Source: Fibrella aquatilis (lineage in GTDB: Bacteria > Bacteroidota > Bacteroidia > Cytophagales > Spirosomataceae). Taken from it: a stretch of 64,000 nt of DNA. This document shows, one piece after another, positions 26,491 through 34,769 of this stretch. The first letter of the stretch is position 1. The number at the start of each line of letters is the position of its first letter. Under the pieces are notes generated by a model that saw only the letters and a program-made list of their open reading frames with translations, was not told the origin of the DNA and made no database searches. A program made the position numbers and the translations under genes. The stretch lies in assembly GCF_017353255.1 (NCBI RefSeq), contig NZ_JAFMYU010000021.1, forward strand, positions 62,001-126,000, written 5' to 3'.

Positions 26491-28053
26491 CTACTGCCAG
26501 ACCACTTCAATCACCGCATCTTTCATATCCACCGTGGTGTGGGTTTCGCCCGCCAGCCGGTGCAGTGTCAGCTTACCCTTGTTGGGGCGCAGGGCCTCCT
26601 GCCGAATGACGTGTTGGGCGCTTTTCTTCCGAAACACCGACACCTGGCCCTCCACGCTGGCGGGTAGCTCCAGGTCAACCTCCCGGCCCGACGCCGTCAC
26701 TGTCCGGTTGCTAGTAGGCAGTGGCTGGCTACGCAACAGCAGCAAGGCCCGCGAGGCTTGGGGCACGCCGTACCCCACGTAATTGTTGCCGTATGGGTAC
26801 AAATGGGCCGATTGCTGGATAATATCGCGGAGTTGTTTGTTGGTCAGTTTGGGGTTGGCCTGCATCAGACAGGCCGCAAAACCGGTGATGGCCGGAGCCG
26901 CCAGCGAGGTGCCGTAGAGCGAAAAGCACGAAATATTGGGCTTCAGGTAGGGAAGCGCTTCGGGGCCGATGCTGCTGTAGCCAATGCGGTTCCAGAGGCG
27001 GTTGTTGGTGGCCCCTACCGCCAGCACCCCCTCGGCATCGGCGGGGGTGCTGATCACGCGCCAGGTGTGGTCGTCGCCCTCGTTGCCCGCCGACACAATG
27101 ATGAGCATCCCTTTTTTGTCGGTGGCCATTTGGGCAGCGCGGCTGATAAGGCTGGTGTGGCCGTCCATCTGGGCAGGGGCATAATTTTCTTTGGGGTTGG
27201 TAAAGCCCTTGGCGTAGCCCAGCGAGGTATTGATAAGCCGCACACCCAGACTATCCAGCCACTCGATGGCCTGCACCCAGTTGTCTTCCTCCCCCCGAAA
27301 TTCGCGGTTGCCGGCGTCGGTGCGGGCCAGGTAAAAGGAGGCATCGTAGCCCAGCCCCAGTTGAAGGCCGCTGATGGGGTCGTAGCCGCCAATAGCCCCC
27401 AATACTTCGGTGCCATGGTCATCGGAGCGGGTTTCGCGGGTATGAATCAGGTCATTATGCGTACCGGCCCGGTTCACAAAATCGCGGATTTGCCGGAACC
27501 CGCCGCGCTGGGCAATGGGCTTCAGCCACGACATGGAATCGGCCCCGAAAAAGCCCGCGTCGATCACGCCGATCTGCACAAAACGCCCCGTGAGGCCCGC
27601 CTGGGCAAAATCACTGGCCTGCATCTGCGCCATAACGGCGGCCAGTTTCGGTTCGTTGGCGTGGGGTAAGCTCGTGATAATCAGCCCCGGCTCCAAAGCC
27701 CGCACCTCGCGCACAAACGGCAACCGGGCTACCTGTTGCCGCTGCGCAGCTGTGAGTGGGACAGACACCGCGTTAAACCATCGCGACTGCCCCAAGGGCT
27801 GCAACCCCAGCGCACGAAGCTGCGCCACGTAGGCCACCGAAACGGGCTTATCGGTCTCATCGACAGGCAATTGACGAGACCGCCGCTGAGCCAATGCCTG
27901 TGGCGACAGGGCGGGTGCGGCCTGCAGGTCTTTGTCAGTAAAACAAACCCAGTATTTAGGTACCGTCGTTGAAGCAGCATACGGCTGTGCCAGCCCGTAC
28001 CCAGATACGGTTAACAACATCCCCAGCAAAAACAGGTTGGATAAATAGCGCAT
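26491..28053 (-). CDS. Secreted subtilisin-like (S8) serine protease
   Basis: 520 residues. Signal peptide MRYLSNLFLLGMLLTVSGYG-LAQ, an inhibitor-like prodomain (about 30-130), then the S8 triad: Asp 165 in QIGVIDAGFFG, His 213 in SDDHGTEVLGAIGG, and Ser in YGTSLAAPAITGFAACL (near residue 388). The oxyanion region is IIVSAGNEGDDHTW. A short C-terminal beta segment follows; no clear T9SS sorting domain is seen. The ATG and first codons (M-R-Y-L) lie inside the left arm of the palindrome H12. It converges with the GH10-like gene at a one-base gap. Confidence 0.9.
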   Translation of the reverse strand: MRYLSNLFLLGMLLTVSGYGLAQPYAASTTVPKYWVCFTDKDLQAAPALSPQALAQRRSRQLPVDETDKPVSVAYVAQLRALGLQPLGQSRWFNAVSVPLTAAQRQQVARLPFVREVRALEPGLIITSLPHANEPKLAAVMAQMQASDFAQAGLTGRFVQIGVIDAGFFGADSMSWLKPIAQRGGFRQIRDFVNRAGTHNDLIHTRETRSDDHGTEVLGAIGGYDPISGLQLGLGYDASFYLARTDAGNREFRGEEDNWVQAIEWLDSLGVRLINTSLGYAKGFTNPKENYAPAQMDGHTSLISRAAQMATDKKGMLIIVSAGNEGDDHTWRVISTPADAEGVLAVGATNNRLWNRIGYSSIGPEALPYLKPNISCFSLYGTSLAAPAITGFAACLMQANPKLTNKQLRDIIQQSAHLYPYGNNYVGYGVPQASRALLLLRSQPLPTSNRTVTASGREVDLELPASVEGQVSVFRKKSAQHVIRQEALRPNKGKLTLHRLAGETHTTVDMKDAVIEVVWQ

Positions 28054-28240
28054 GTATGAACTGATTTACGAGGTACGATTGCAGGGATTTACGATTTACG
28101 AGGTACGATTTACGATTTTTGCTGACGCGTCCGCTTACGCATGAGCAGGCGGACGCGTCAGCAAAAATCGTAAATCGTACCTCGTAAATCGTAAATCCCT
28201 GCAATCGTACCTCGTAAATCAGTTCATACATGCGCTATTT
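28043..28240. repeat. Perfect 92-bp palindrome H12 spanning two divergent start codons
   Basis: Arms 28043-28134 and 28149-28240 are exact reverse complements (92/92 by eye) around a 14-base loop. The interior follows GATTTAC/GAGGTAC heptamers and a TGCTGACGCGTCCGC loop module. The outer ends run through the start codons of both flanking genes (28051-28053 on minus, 28230-28232 on plus), which are mirror images. Both genes therefore share an identical leader and first codons. Confidence 0.95.
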
Positions 28241-29525
28241 GCCCATCGACAACTCGCTCTTCGTGCAAAATCGGGAGCGGCTAACGCAATTACTCCCGCC
28301 CAAATCGTTGGTAGTGCTCAACGCCAATGATATCATGCCCACCAATGCCGACGGTACCCTGCCGTTTGTACAAAACACCGATCTGTTTTACCTCACAGGC
28401 GTAGACCAGGAAGAAACCCGCCTGGTACTCTTTCCCGACCACCCCGACCCGAAGTTCAGGCAGGCCCTTTTCCTGCGCGAAACGTCTGATCTGATCGCCG
28501 TTTGGGAAGGTCATAAACTCACCAAAGCCGAAGCCGAAGCCACGTCGGGCATACCGGCCAAACAGGTGTACTGGACCCATCAGTTCGAGAGTATTTTCAC
28601 GCAGATGGTCTTCGAGGCCGACGCTATCTACCTGAATACCAACGAACATACTCGTTTCAGCGGGGGTGTGCAAACGCGCGAAGACCGGTTTGTAGAAGAC
28701 ATTAAACGCCAGTATCCCCTGCATAAGCTGAGCCGCCTGGCCCCGCTCATGCATCAACTGCGGGCCATTAAGCTGCCGCACGAGGTGGCCCTGCTGCAAC
28801 GCGCCATCGACATCACCGACGGCATGTTCAGGCGGCTGCTGGGCTTTGTAAAACCGGGCGTATGGGAGTATGAAATCGAAGCCGAAATGATGCACGAGTT
28901 TCTGCGCAACCGCTCACGCAAGGCCGCCTACACGCCCATTATTGCGTCGGGGAAGAATGCCTGCATTTTGCATTACATCGACAACTCGGCGCAGTGCCAG
29001 GCGGGCGACATGATTTTGCTGGATCTGGGGGCCGAATATGCCAACTATAACGCCGACATGACGCGGTCTATTCCCGTGAGTGGTCGGTTTACGCCTCGTC
29101 AGCGTGCTGTGTATGAGGCCGTTTTGCGCGTCATGAACGAAGCAAGGGCGCTGCTGGTAACGGGCAACGTCTGGGACGAATACCACCGCGAAGTAGGCAA
29201 GATTATGGAGTCGGAGTTGATCGGGCTGGGCCTGCTGGACCGTGAGGCAGTAGCAAAGCAAAACCCCGACGCGCCACTATACAAAAAGTATTTCATGCAC
29301 GGTACGTCGCATTTTCTGGGCCTCGACGTGCACGACGTGGGCAACAAATACCGCCGCTTCGAGCCGGGCATGGTGTTCACCTGCGAACCGGGCATCTATA
29401 TCCCCGACGAAGGGCTGGGTATCCGGCTGGAAAACAACATCCTCATCACCGAAGGGGGCAACATCGACCTGATGGCCAACATCCCGATTGAGGCCGATGA
29501 GATTGAGGCATTGATGAACGGGTAA
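28230..29525 (+). CDS. Xaa-Pro aminopeptidase (M24B)
   Basis: 431-residue cytosolic PepP-type metallopeptidase that removes N-terminal residues preceding proline. N-terminal creatinase-like domain about 1-165, then the pita-bread core with dinuclear metal ligands in DLGAEYANYNADMTRSIP (two Asp), HGTSHFLGLDVHDVG (His), FTCEPGIYIP (Glu) and GIRLENNILITEGG (Glu). All five metal ligands are present. Its first codons (MRYL) come from palindrome arm H12 and equal those of the divergent protease. The TAA is followed at once by H13. Confidence 0.92.
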   Translation: MRYLPIDNSLFVQNRERLTQLLPPKSLVVLNANDIMPTNADGTLPFVQNTDLFYLTGVDQEETRLVLFPDHPDPKFRQALFLRETSDLIAVWEGHKLTKAEAEATSGIPAKQVYWTHQFESIFTQMVFEADAIYLNTNEHTRFSGGVQTREDRFVEDIKRQYPLHKLSRLAPLMHQLRAIKLPHEVALLQRAIDITDGMFRRLLGFVKPGVWEYEIEAEMMHEFLRNRSRKAAYTPIIASGKNACILHYIDNSAQCQAGDMILLDLGAEYANYNADMTRSIPVSGRFTPRQRAVYEAVLRVMNEARALLVTGNVWDEYHREVGKIMESELIGLGLLDREAVAKQNPDAPLYKKYFMHGTSHFLGLDVHDVGNKYRRFEPGMVFTCEPGIYIPDEGLGIRLENNILITEGGNIDLMANIPIEADEIEALMNG

Positions 29526-29627
29526 GCCAAGAGCCAAGAGGTGAGAGCTGAGAGTCAGGAACTTGTGCGAAGGAACAATGCCTCCTGCAAACTCTTGGCT
29601 CTTAGCTCTCTCCTCTTGGCTCTCAGC
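29526..29627. repeat. Heptamer inverted repeat H13 (GCCAAGA type)
   Basis: Five heptamers at 29526-29560 (GCCAAGA, GCCAAGA, GGTGAGA, GCTGAGA, GTCAGGA) face five complementary-type heptamers at 29593-29627. The phase is exact; pairing is imperfect. It starts at the base after the aminopeptidase TAA and lies between convergent genes. Same family as H17. Confidence 0.85.
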
Positions 29628-29659
29628 CACTTTTTTCTGTTTGTGTAGGACGCTGCTGA

Positions 29660-30301
29660 CTACCTGGCTATGGTATCCTGTGCAGTCAAGGCGGTGTTGA
29701 GGCTACTGAAAATACGCCGGATAGCGGTTTCGATACGCTCCCAACCTTCGGGCGTACTCACATCGATATCAACAATCTTGTTCCGATTGTCGCTCACCAA
29801 CGTCAGGTACGTCACGCCACCCAAAATCACGGCCGTGAGGGCGGTGGGATCATAGCTTGGGAAAGGAGCCAGTTTGTCAATAATCTTTTTGTACGATTCG
29901 TTACGGAAAGCCGACAGACGACGGGCCAGTTCGGTTTCACCGTTCTGCATCTCCCAGCGAATCAGTTCCTGCGACGATTTACGATCCCGGAATTCACGCG
30001 CCAGTTTGATGACATACTCCGACCAAACTTTGCTGCGCTCGTCAGGGCCGGGGTTCGACGGTACCGTGTCAAGGAATCGTTCGTTGAACATCGACAGGAA
30101 AAAGCCCCGCTGTACATAGGCTTCCAGGAGTCCGTTCCAACCGCCAAAGTAGCGGTAGATCAACACCTTATTTACACCTGCCTTTTCAGCAACCGCATTG
30201 ATACCTGCTTTCTTGGTACCTTTCTCGGCCATTACGTCTCCCATAGCGCGCAGGATGCGCTCCATGGTCATTGCCCGGTTTCTACGTTTCACAATCTTCA
30301 T
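29660..30301 (-). CDS. TetR/AcrR-family transcriptional regulator
   Basis: 213 residues. N-terminal TetR helix-turn-helix about 10-60 (MERILRAMGDVMAEKGTKKAGINAVAEKAGVNKVLIYRYFGG), then an all-helical ligand/dimer domain. ATG 30301 (MKIVKRRNR) is chosen because the operator-like palindrome and likely promoter lie a little upstream; an ATG 18 codons earlier is also possible. It is divergent from the carboxynorspermidine dehydrogenase gene with a 357-base gap containing two palindromes, suggesting autoregulation and possibly control of that gene. The ligand is unknown. Confidence 0.85.
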   Translation of the reverse strand: MKIVKRRNRAMTMERILRAMGDVMAEKGTKKAGINAVAEKAGVNKVLIYRYFGGWNGLLEAYVQRGFFLSMFNERFLDTVPSNPGPDERSKVWSEYVIKLAREFRDRKSSQELIRWEMQNGETELARRLSAFRNESYKKIIDKLAPFPSYDPTALTAVILGGVTYLTLVSDNRNKIVDIDVSTPEGWERIETAIRRIFSSLNTALTAQDTIAR

Positions 30302-30375
30302 ATCACTGTCATTTTTGAAATGGGTTTTGAACCAATTTATCGGCTTCGGGTACAAAGCTGTAGAATTAACCTATT

Positions 30376-30391
30376 GTTACCAACTGGTAAC
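30376..30391. promoter_or_regulatory. Candidate TetR operator (GTTACCA-AC-TGGTAAC)
   Basis: A perfect 7-bp inverted repeat with a 2-base centre, 75 bases before the TetR start codon. Length and symmetry suit a TetR dimer. The region 30302-30658 holds no gene, only this site, a weaker palindrome at 30470, and AT-rich sequence. Confidence 0.55.
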
Positions 30392-30469
30392 GTGAAAATT
30401 TAACCGATATTAGTACAAATTCGGCTAGTTATCGTTGATATATATAGTATACGGCATATTAAAATGAGT

Positions 30470-30478
30470 TGACGGTCA
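30470..30478. promoter_or_regulatory. Second short palindrome (TGACGGTCA)
   Basis: A 9-base palindrome (TGAC-G-GTCA) near the middle of the TetR/dehydrogenase intergenic region, preceded by an AT-rich stretch (TATATATAGTATAC). It could be a second regulator site. Short enough to occur by chance. Confidence 0.25.
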
Positions 30479-30615
30479 GTCACTTACATAAAGGAAAGTA
30501 CCACGAAGGCTAGTTTTACCGTTCAATAAAAATTCTTTTTCAGCCCTTAATTACCCTTTCTAGTAACAACTAACGGGCACTTGGTCAGCAGGTCTGCCCA
30601 AACGGGGTTGCTTCG

Positions 30616-30623
30616 TATCTTTG
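30616..30623 (+). promoter_or_regulatory. Candidate -7 box of the carboxynorspermidine dehydrogenase gene
   Basis: TATCTTTG matches TAnnTTTG exactly and lies 35 bases before ATG 30659. A matching -33 TTG at normal spacing was not found. Confidence 0.45.
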
Positions 30624-30658
30624 CCCACATCGTTTTCGAACAAACCCATTTTCCCAAC

Positions 30659-31858
30659 ATGGCCAATGTGCTAATTATTGGGGCTGGCGGCGTGGGAAGC
30701 GTTGTAGCGCATAAATGTGCGCTCAACGCCAGCGTTTTCACACGCATTACCCTTGCCAGCCGTACCCTTTCCAAATGTGACAAGATTGCCGCCGAAGTGG
30801 CCCAGATGCACGGTGTCGAAATAGAGACCGCCCAGGTCAATGCCGACAACGTTGCCGAGATGGTAACATTAATTGGACAGGTTAAGCCCTTTTTGGTCAT
30901 TAATGTGGCCCTCCCCTACCAGGATTTGCCCATCATGGATGCCTGTTTGGCCACCAAAACCCACTACATGGACACGGCCAACTACGAGCCGAAAGACGTA
31001 GCTAAGTTCGAATACAGCTGGCAGTGGGCCTATAAACAGCGGTTTGAAGAAGCGGGCATCATGGCCCTGCTCGGCTGCGGCTTCGACCCCGGCGCGACGC
31101 AGGTATTCACCGCCTACGCCGCCAAACACCAGTTCGATGAGATGCATTATCTCGACATCATCGACTGCAACGCGGGTAACCACGGCAAGGCCTTCGCCAC
31201 CAATTTCAACCCCGAAATCAACATCCGTGAAATTACCCAGCCGGGGCGCTACTGGGAAAACGGCGAGTGGATCGAGATTCCGGCCATGAGCATCCACAAG
31301 GCCATCGAATACCCCGGCATTGGCCCCAAAGAGTCGTATGTGCTGTATCACGAAGAACTGGAATCGCTGGTGAAAAACTTCCCGACGCTGAAGCGGGCGC
31401 GATTCTGGATGACCTTCGGGCAGGCATACCTGACTCACCTGGAAGTGCTCCAAAATGTGGGCATGACCCGCATTGACCCCGTCAAATTCAACGGGATGGA
31501 CATCATTCCGCTTGAATTCCTGAAAGCCGTACTCCCCGCCCCCGACAGCCTCGGCGAGAATTATACGGGCCAAACCAGCATTGGCTGCCAGATTCGGGGC
31601 ATCAAAGACGGCGAGGAAAAAACCTATTTTATCTGGAACAACTGCGACCACGCCGAAACCTACAAAGAGGTTCGCGGACAGGCCGTGAGCTACACCACCG
31701 GCGTACCCGCCATGATCGGGGCCATGCTGCTGGTAAATGGCACCTGGCTCAAACCCGGCGTCTGGAACTGCGAAGAACTCGACCCCGACCCGTTCATCGA
31801 ACAAATGAACAAACAGGGCCTGCCGGTGCAACACGCCGTGAACGTGACGTTGGCGTAG
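30659..31858 (+). CDS. Carboxynorspermidine/carboxyspermidine dehydrogenase
   Basis: 399-residue saccharopine dehydrogenase-family enzyme, expected to condense aspartate semialdehyde with a diamine using NADPH in the alternative spermidine pathway. NAD(P)-binding loop VLIIGAGGVGSVVAHKCA at the N-terminus. Family landmarks: VINVALPYQDLPIMDACLA, HYMDTANYEP, GCGFDPGATQVFTAYA, DCNAGNHGKAFATNFNPEIN, YFIWNNCDHAETYKEV. The decarboxylase partner (nspC) is not in the window. ATG 30659 begins exactly at the Rossmann strand; the longer upstream frame would cover the promoter box. Confidence 0.88.
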   Translation: MANVLIIGAGGVGSVVAHKCALNASVFTRITLASRTLSKCDKIAAEVAQMHGVEIETAQVNADNVAEMVTLIGQVKPFLVINVALPYQDLPIMDACLATKTHYMDTANYEPKDVAKFEYSWQWAYKQRFEEAGIMALLGCGFDPGATQVFTAYAAKHQFDEMHYLDIIDCNAGNHGKAFATNFNPEINIREITQPGRYWENGEWIEIPAMSIHKAIEYPGIGPKESYVLYHEELESLVKNFPTLKRARFWMTFGQAYLTHLEVLQNVGMTRIDPVKFNGMDIIPLEFLKAVLPAPDSLGENYTGQTSIGCQIRGIKDGEEKTYFIWNNCDHAETYKEVRGQAVSYTTGVPAMIGAMLLVNGTWLKPGVWNCEELDPDPFIEQMNKQGLPVQHAVNVTLA

Positions 31859-31859
31859 G

Positions 31860-31948
31860 AATTTACGAATTACGATGTACGAATTACGATTTATTGCTTA
31901 CGCCAGAGCAAATCCGTGCGTAAGCAATAAATCGTAATTCGTAAATCA
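31860..31948. repeat. Heptamer inverted repeat H14, loop inverted relative to H11
   Basis: Left arm 31860-31903 has four heptamers (ATTTAC-, GAATTAC, GATGTAC, GAATTAC) plus TTATTGCTTACGC; the right arm (31918-31947) has only two. The loop 31904-31917 is the exact reverse complement of the H11 loop. It starts one base after the TAG of the upstream gene and its right end forms the TGA of the SDR gene. Confidence 0.9.
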
Positions 31949-32719
31949 AACCGGTGGTACCCCTACGCTGGTCCAGCCGCCGTCGATGGTGAGGGTTTGG
32001 CCGGTGATGTGGCTGGCCTGCGGCGACAGCAGGAACAGGGCAGCGGCGGTAATATCGGCCACGGTGGCGGGGCGACCCATGGGCGTAATCCGCGACCAGA
32101 TCGGGATGTAATCGGGGTCGTCGGTGGTGCGTTCGGTGAGGGTAGCGCCGGGGGCCACGGCGTTGATGGTAATGCCCGCCGGTGAGAGATCGATGACCGC
32201 CTGCCGGGCCAGCATCTGCAACCCCGCTTTGGTCATGCTGTAGACCGGCAAACCCGGATGCCCCAACTGCCCCACCACCGACGATAGCAGCAATACCCGC
32301 CCGGCTATGCCCGCTTCATTTTTGCCCTGCGCCCGCATCTGTGTGGCCGCCGCCTGTACCAAAAAAAAACTACCCCGCAGGTTCAAATCCACAATAGTCT
32401 GAAAGGCTTCGGGCGTGGTGGTAAACACATCGCCAAAGACGGTGATGCCCGCGTTGGCAATGGCCATGTCGAGCCGCCCAAACAGGTTGACCGCCGTAGC
32501 CACCATCTGCCGGATAAACGCCACGTCTGCCGCGTCGCCGGGCAGGGCCGCGCATCGCCCCCCCGCATGCTGAATGGCCGCAGCAGCCTCACGAGCCAAG
32601 TTTGGGTCGAAATCGTTGAGCAACACATTGGCCCCCTGCCGGGCCAATTCCTGCGCCATGGCAAAGCCGATGCCCCGCCCTGCCCCGGTAATAATGGCGG
32701 TTTGGTTATGAAACGTCAT
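31946..32719 (-). CDS. Short-chain dehydrogenase/reductase
   Basis: 257-residue classical SDR: cofactor motif TGAGRGIG near the N-terminus, NAG motif (IANAGITVFG), catalytic Ser in LLLSSVVG, YSMTKAG giving the Tyr-x-x-x-Lys pair, and a C-terminal SHITGQTLTIDGGWTS typical of 3-oxoacyl-ACP reductase-like or sugar/alcohol SDRs. The substrate is not readable. ATG 32719 (MTFHNQT) begins just before the first beta strand and lies three bases after a perfect -7 box, so the mRNA may be leaderless. Its stop is in repeat H14. Confidence 0.88.
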   Translation of the reverse strand: MTFHNQTAIITGAGRGIGFAMAQELARQGANVLLNDFDPNLAREAAAAIQHAGGRCAALPGDAADVAFIRQMVATAVNLFGRLDMAIANAGITVFGDVFTTTPEAFQTIVDLNLRGSFFLVQAAATQMRAQGKNEAGIAGRVLLLSSVVGQLGHPGLPVYSMTKAGLQMLARQAVIDLSPAGITINAVAPGATLTERTTDDPDYIPIWSRITPMGRPATVADITAAALFLLSPQASHITGQTLTIDGGWTSVGVPPV

Positions 32720-32722
32720 AGA

Positions 32723-32730
32723 CAAATGTA
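32723..32730 (-). promoter_or_regulatory. Candidate -7 box of the SDR gene, three bases from ATG
   Basis: TACATTTG on the minus strand is a full TAnnTTTG match. Only three bases separate it from ATG 32719, which would put the transcript start at or next to the start codon. Confidence 0.45.
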
Positions 32731-33045
32731 GTCTGAAACCCAAAGAGCCACCTGCTCACTGCTTACCGTACCTGCGACAAAACCAACTTCGGTTGACTGT
32801 ACGTACTTGGTGGCATTCTCTACCCCCCCGACAGTTTGCGACTACGTCCGACAGAGCGCAGTTGCGGCGGCTCTTACTCCCTCTGACACACTTTGCTCTG
32901 AGCGACACTACGTACCTCTAGCGACGCCAACCAACGGCTCACATGCCAAACTACCACCGACAGAATGCAAGTGTGAGGCAGGGCTTGCTAATTGTGTCGG
33001 GGTTAGCAATATTTACCAATTCAAACTTTACGTTACTGCATCCAA
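32731..33045. other. Non-coding stretch before the accessory patch
   Basis: About 315 bases with no convincing gene. A short frame at 32807-33049 has no start context or recognisable product. No heptamer repeat is present, unlike most other gaps here. The base composition becomes more AT-rich toward 33000. Confidence 0.5.
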
Positions 33046-33624
33046 ATGAAATTATTCACTTTTACGCTCCTTCTTTTCACTTTTTGCCTCAATGCTGCCT
33101 TTTGCCAGCAAGCTGAAAACCCAGACAATGAGAAGTCCAGCCTTGAGCGATTTCTATCAAGAAATGGCGAAATGATCCTCTTGACAGACTACAAATTGCC
33201 AAATATGAATCTAGGCTTGAGTGGTGTAGCCGAAGCCAAAATCCGCAGAGCGAGCATAGCTACAGAAACCAAGTTTTACTATGCGCTATCAAAGGAACGG
33301 CAGTTCAGCAGTATGAACTGGTTTATTGAGTATTCCGATTTACTCGAAATCATCAAAGCAGTGGCAGTGCTAAAGTCGGGCTTTGCTGATGCCGTCAAGG
33401 GAGAGGCATTTTACAAAGAAAACCGATTTGCTACCAAGGATGGTGTCCGCGTGGGTTATTTTATCGAAGACGGAAAAGCAAAGTGGTTCATTACGGCTGA
33501 CCGGAACATTAACACACCTATATTCAAATTAGCTGGTACTGTACTTTTCAACGAAGTTGCCTTGCTTGAAAAAACCCTATTTGAAGGAAGGCATAAAATT
33601 GAGGAGTTGATGAACCAAAAATAG
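33046..33624 (+). CDS. Secreted protein of unknown function
   Basis: 192 residues with a clear signal peptide (MKLFTFTLLLFTFCLNAAFC-QQ). The mature part is mixed alpha/beta with repeated short strands (EMILLTDYKLPNMNLG, FYYALSKERQ, FIEDGKAKWFITADR) and a Lys/Glu-rich helical tail. I recognise no family. The coding sequence is visibly more AT-rich than its neighbours and uses more Asn/Lys/Ile codons, consistent with acquisition. It lies upstream of the Rpn-like gene. Confidence 0.65.
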   Translation: MKLFTFTLLLFTFCLNAAFCQQAENPDNEKSSLERFLSRNGEMILLTDYKLPNMNLGLSGVAEAKIRRASIATETKFYYALSKERQFSSMNWFIEYSDLLEIIKAVAVLKSGFADAVKGEAFYKENRFATKDGVRVGYFIEDGKAKWFITADRNINTPIFKLAGTVLFNEVALLEKTLFEGRHKIEELMNQK

Positions 33625-33658
33625 TACTTGTCAAGCTCCGCGGGGCGGCGGTTACGCG

Positions 33659-33679
33659 GGACAGGCAGCACTTGGATAC
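33659..33679 (+). repeat. 21-bp direct repeat, left copy
   Basis: Begins GGACAGGCAGCACTTGG and differs from the copy at 34654-34674 at one position. Similarity continues loosely for some tens of bases. The two copies bracket the Rpn-type gene at a distance of 995 bp. Confidence 0.7.
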
Positions 33680-33763
33680 GCTACGTTTCTGCGCCTAACC
33701 AACTGAGTGTGTAAAGAGTAGCGGGGCTACTTCTGACTAGCCTTCATTGAGTACTTTTACAGC

Positions 33764-34633
33764 ATGGACTTGTACAACGATGACGAGCGGTTTATTCCGC
33801 TTGTTTCCGATTATGGCTTCAAAGCCACCTTTGGTAACGAAGCCGACACCCGGTTTTTGCGTAAAGCATTACAGGCATTCATCAACTCACCCGTCGCTAT
33901 TGAGGAGATCACGTTTATCCAGAACGAAATCAAAGGCGTTACTCGTGACAGTCGGAGTGGCATTTATGATCTGTTTTGTCGGGACGAGCAGGGTACGCAA
34001 TTCATCGTGGAGATGCAGTTAGGCAAATACCCGGAGTTCATTCAGCGCATGAAGTTCTATTCCTTCTACCGGCTGAATACACTCATTAAAAGAGGCGATT
34101 ACGAGTTTGACGATTTACCCAAAATTTACTGCATCGGTGTTTTAGCCGCCACTATTTTTCCGCACATCGCTGATTATCATAATGTTGCCGTGCTGAAGAA
34201 TCAACACAACGAACTCATAGACGAGCAAATGACGTTTATCACAGTGGAGTTAGACAAGTTTAAGAAGGGATTATCCGACATCACCAGTAACCTCGACAAA
34301 CTGCTGTACACCATGAAGACCATACACGAGGTAAGCGAGCCAACGCAGTTTCCGCCCTTTTGGAACGAGGAGTGGTTACGAGTCGCTATTCAGGAGTTGG
34401 ACAAACGGGCGTTGACCCCGGAACAACGGTTGAGTTACGAAATGACGATTTCGGCCAATGCGCTGGCCGTGAAGAATGAGCAAAAGAAGATTCAGGAAGC
34501 CGAAGCGCGTATAAAGACTGAGACTGTCAAAAACGCTTTGCAAATGGGGCTGACCGTTGAACAGTCATCTCTATTGGCAAATGTTTCAGTTGAGTTTGTT
34601 CATCGAGTACAGCAGACGCTTCTAAGTAATTAG
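33764..34633 (+). CDS. Rpn-family PD-(D/E)XK nuclease / putative transposase
   Basis: 289-residue member of the Rpn (recombination-promoting nuclease, PDDEXK transposase-like) family. N-terminal FIPLVSDYGFKATFGNEADTRFL is the family signature. The nuclease core is YDLFCRDEQGTQFIVEMQLG (Asp, then Glu-x-Gln in place of Glu-x-Lys, as usual for this family). A helical C-terminal region follows, ending in a Lys/Glu-rich stretch and a short VEQSSLLANVSVEFV motif. Rpn proteins nick or cut DNA and raise RecA-independent recombination in E. coli. It is bracketed by 21-bp direct repeats and sits among metabolic genes, consistent with a mobile origin. Confidence 0.85.
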   Translation: MDLYNDDERFIPLVSDYGFKATFGNEADTRFLRKALQAFINSPVAIEEITFIQNEIKGVTRDSRSGIYDLFCRDEQGTQFIVEMQLGKYPEFIQRMKFYSFYRLNTLIKRGDYEFDDLPKIYCIGVLAATIFPHIADYHNVAVLKNQHNELIDEQMTFITVELDKFKKGLSDITSNLDKLLYTMKTIHEVSEPTQFPPFWNEEWLRVAIQELDKRALTPEQRLSYEMTISANALAVKNEQKKIQEAEARIKTETVKNALQMGLTVEQSSLLANVSVEFVHRVQQTLLSN

Positions 34634-34653
34634 CTCTGCTTCCCTGTCTCGTC

Positions 34654-34674
34654 GGACAGGCAGCACTTGGGTAC
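34654..34674 (+). repeat. 21-bp direct repeat, right copy
   Basis: Near-identical (20 of 21) to 33659-33679, starting 20 bases after the Rpn stop codon. Same orientation as the left copy. Confidence 0.7.
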
Positions 34675-34769
34675 ACGACGAACGCGCCCAACGCGGCGAG
34701 GGTGTAGAGGTTGCACCGTTAGCCCCTGTTGGCATTAAGTGATTCATAAGGCGTATCAAAATACATAGC

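Noticed and set aside
26758-27669. 303-codon plus-strand frame within the subtilase
   Set aside because: Antisense to the S8 catalytic region, which has all three triad residues on the minus strand.
32807-33049. 80-codon frame before the secreted unknown protein
   Set aside because: No signal, no domain, rare composition; it overlaps the next start and looks like chance.
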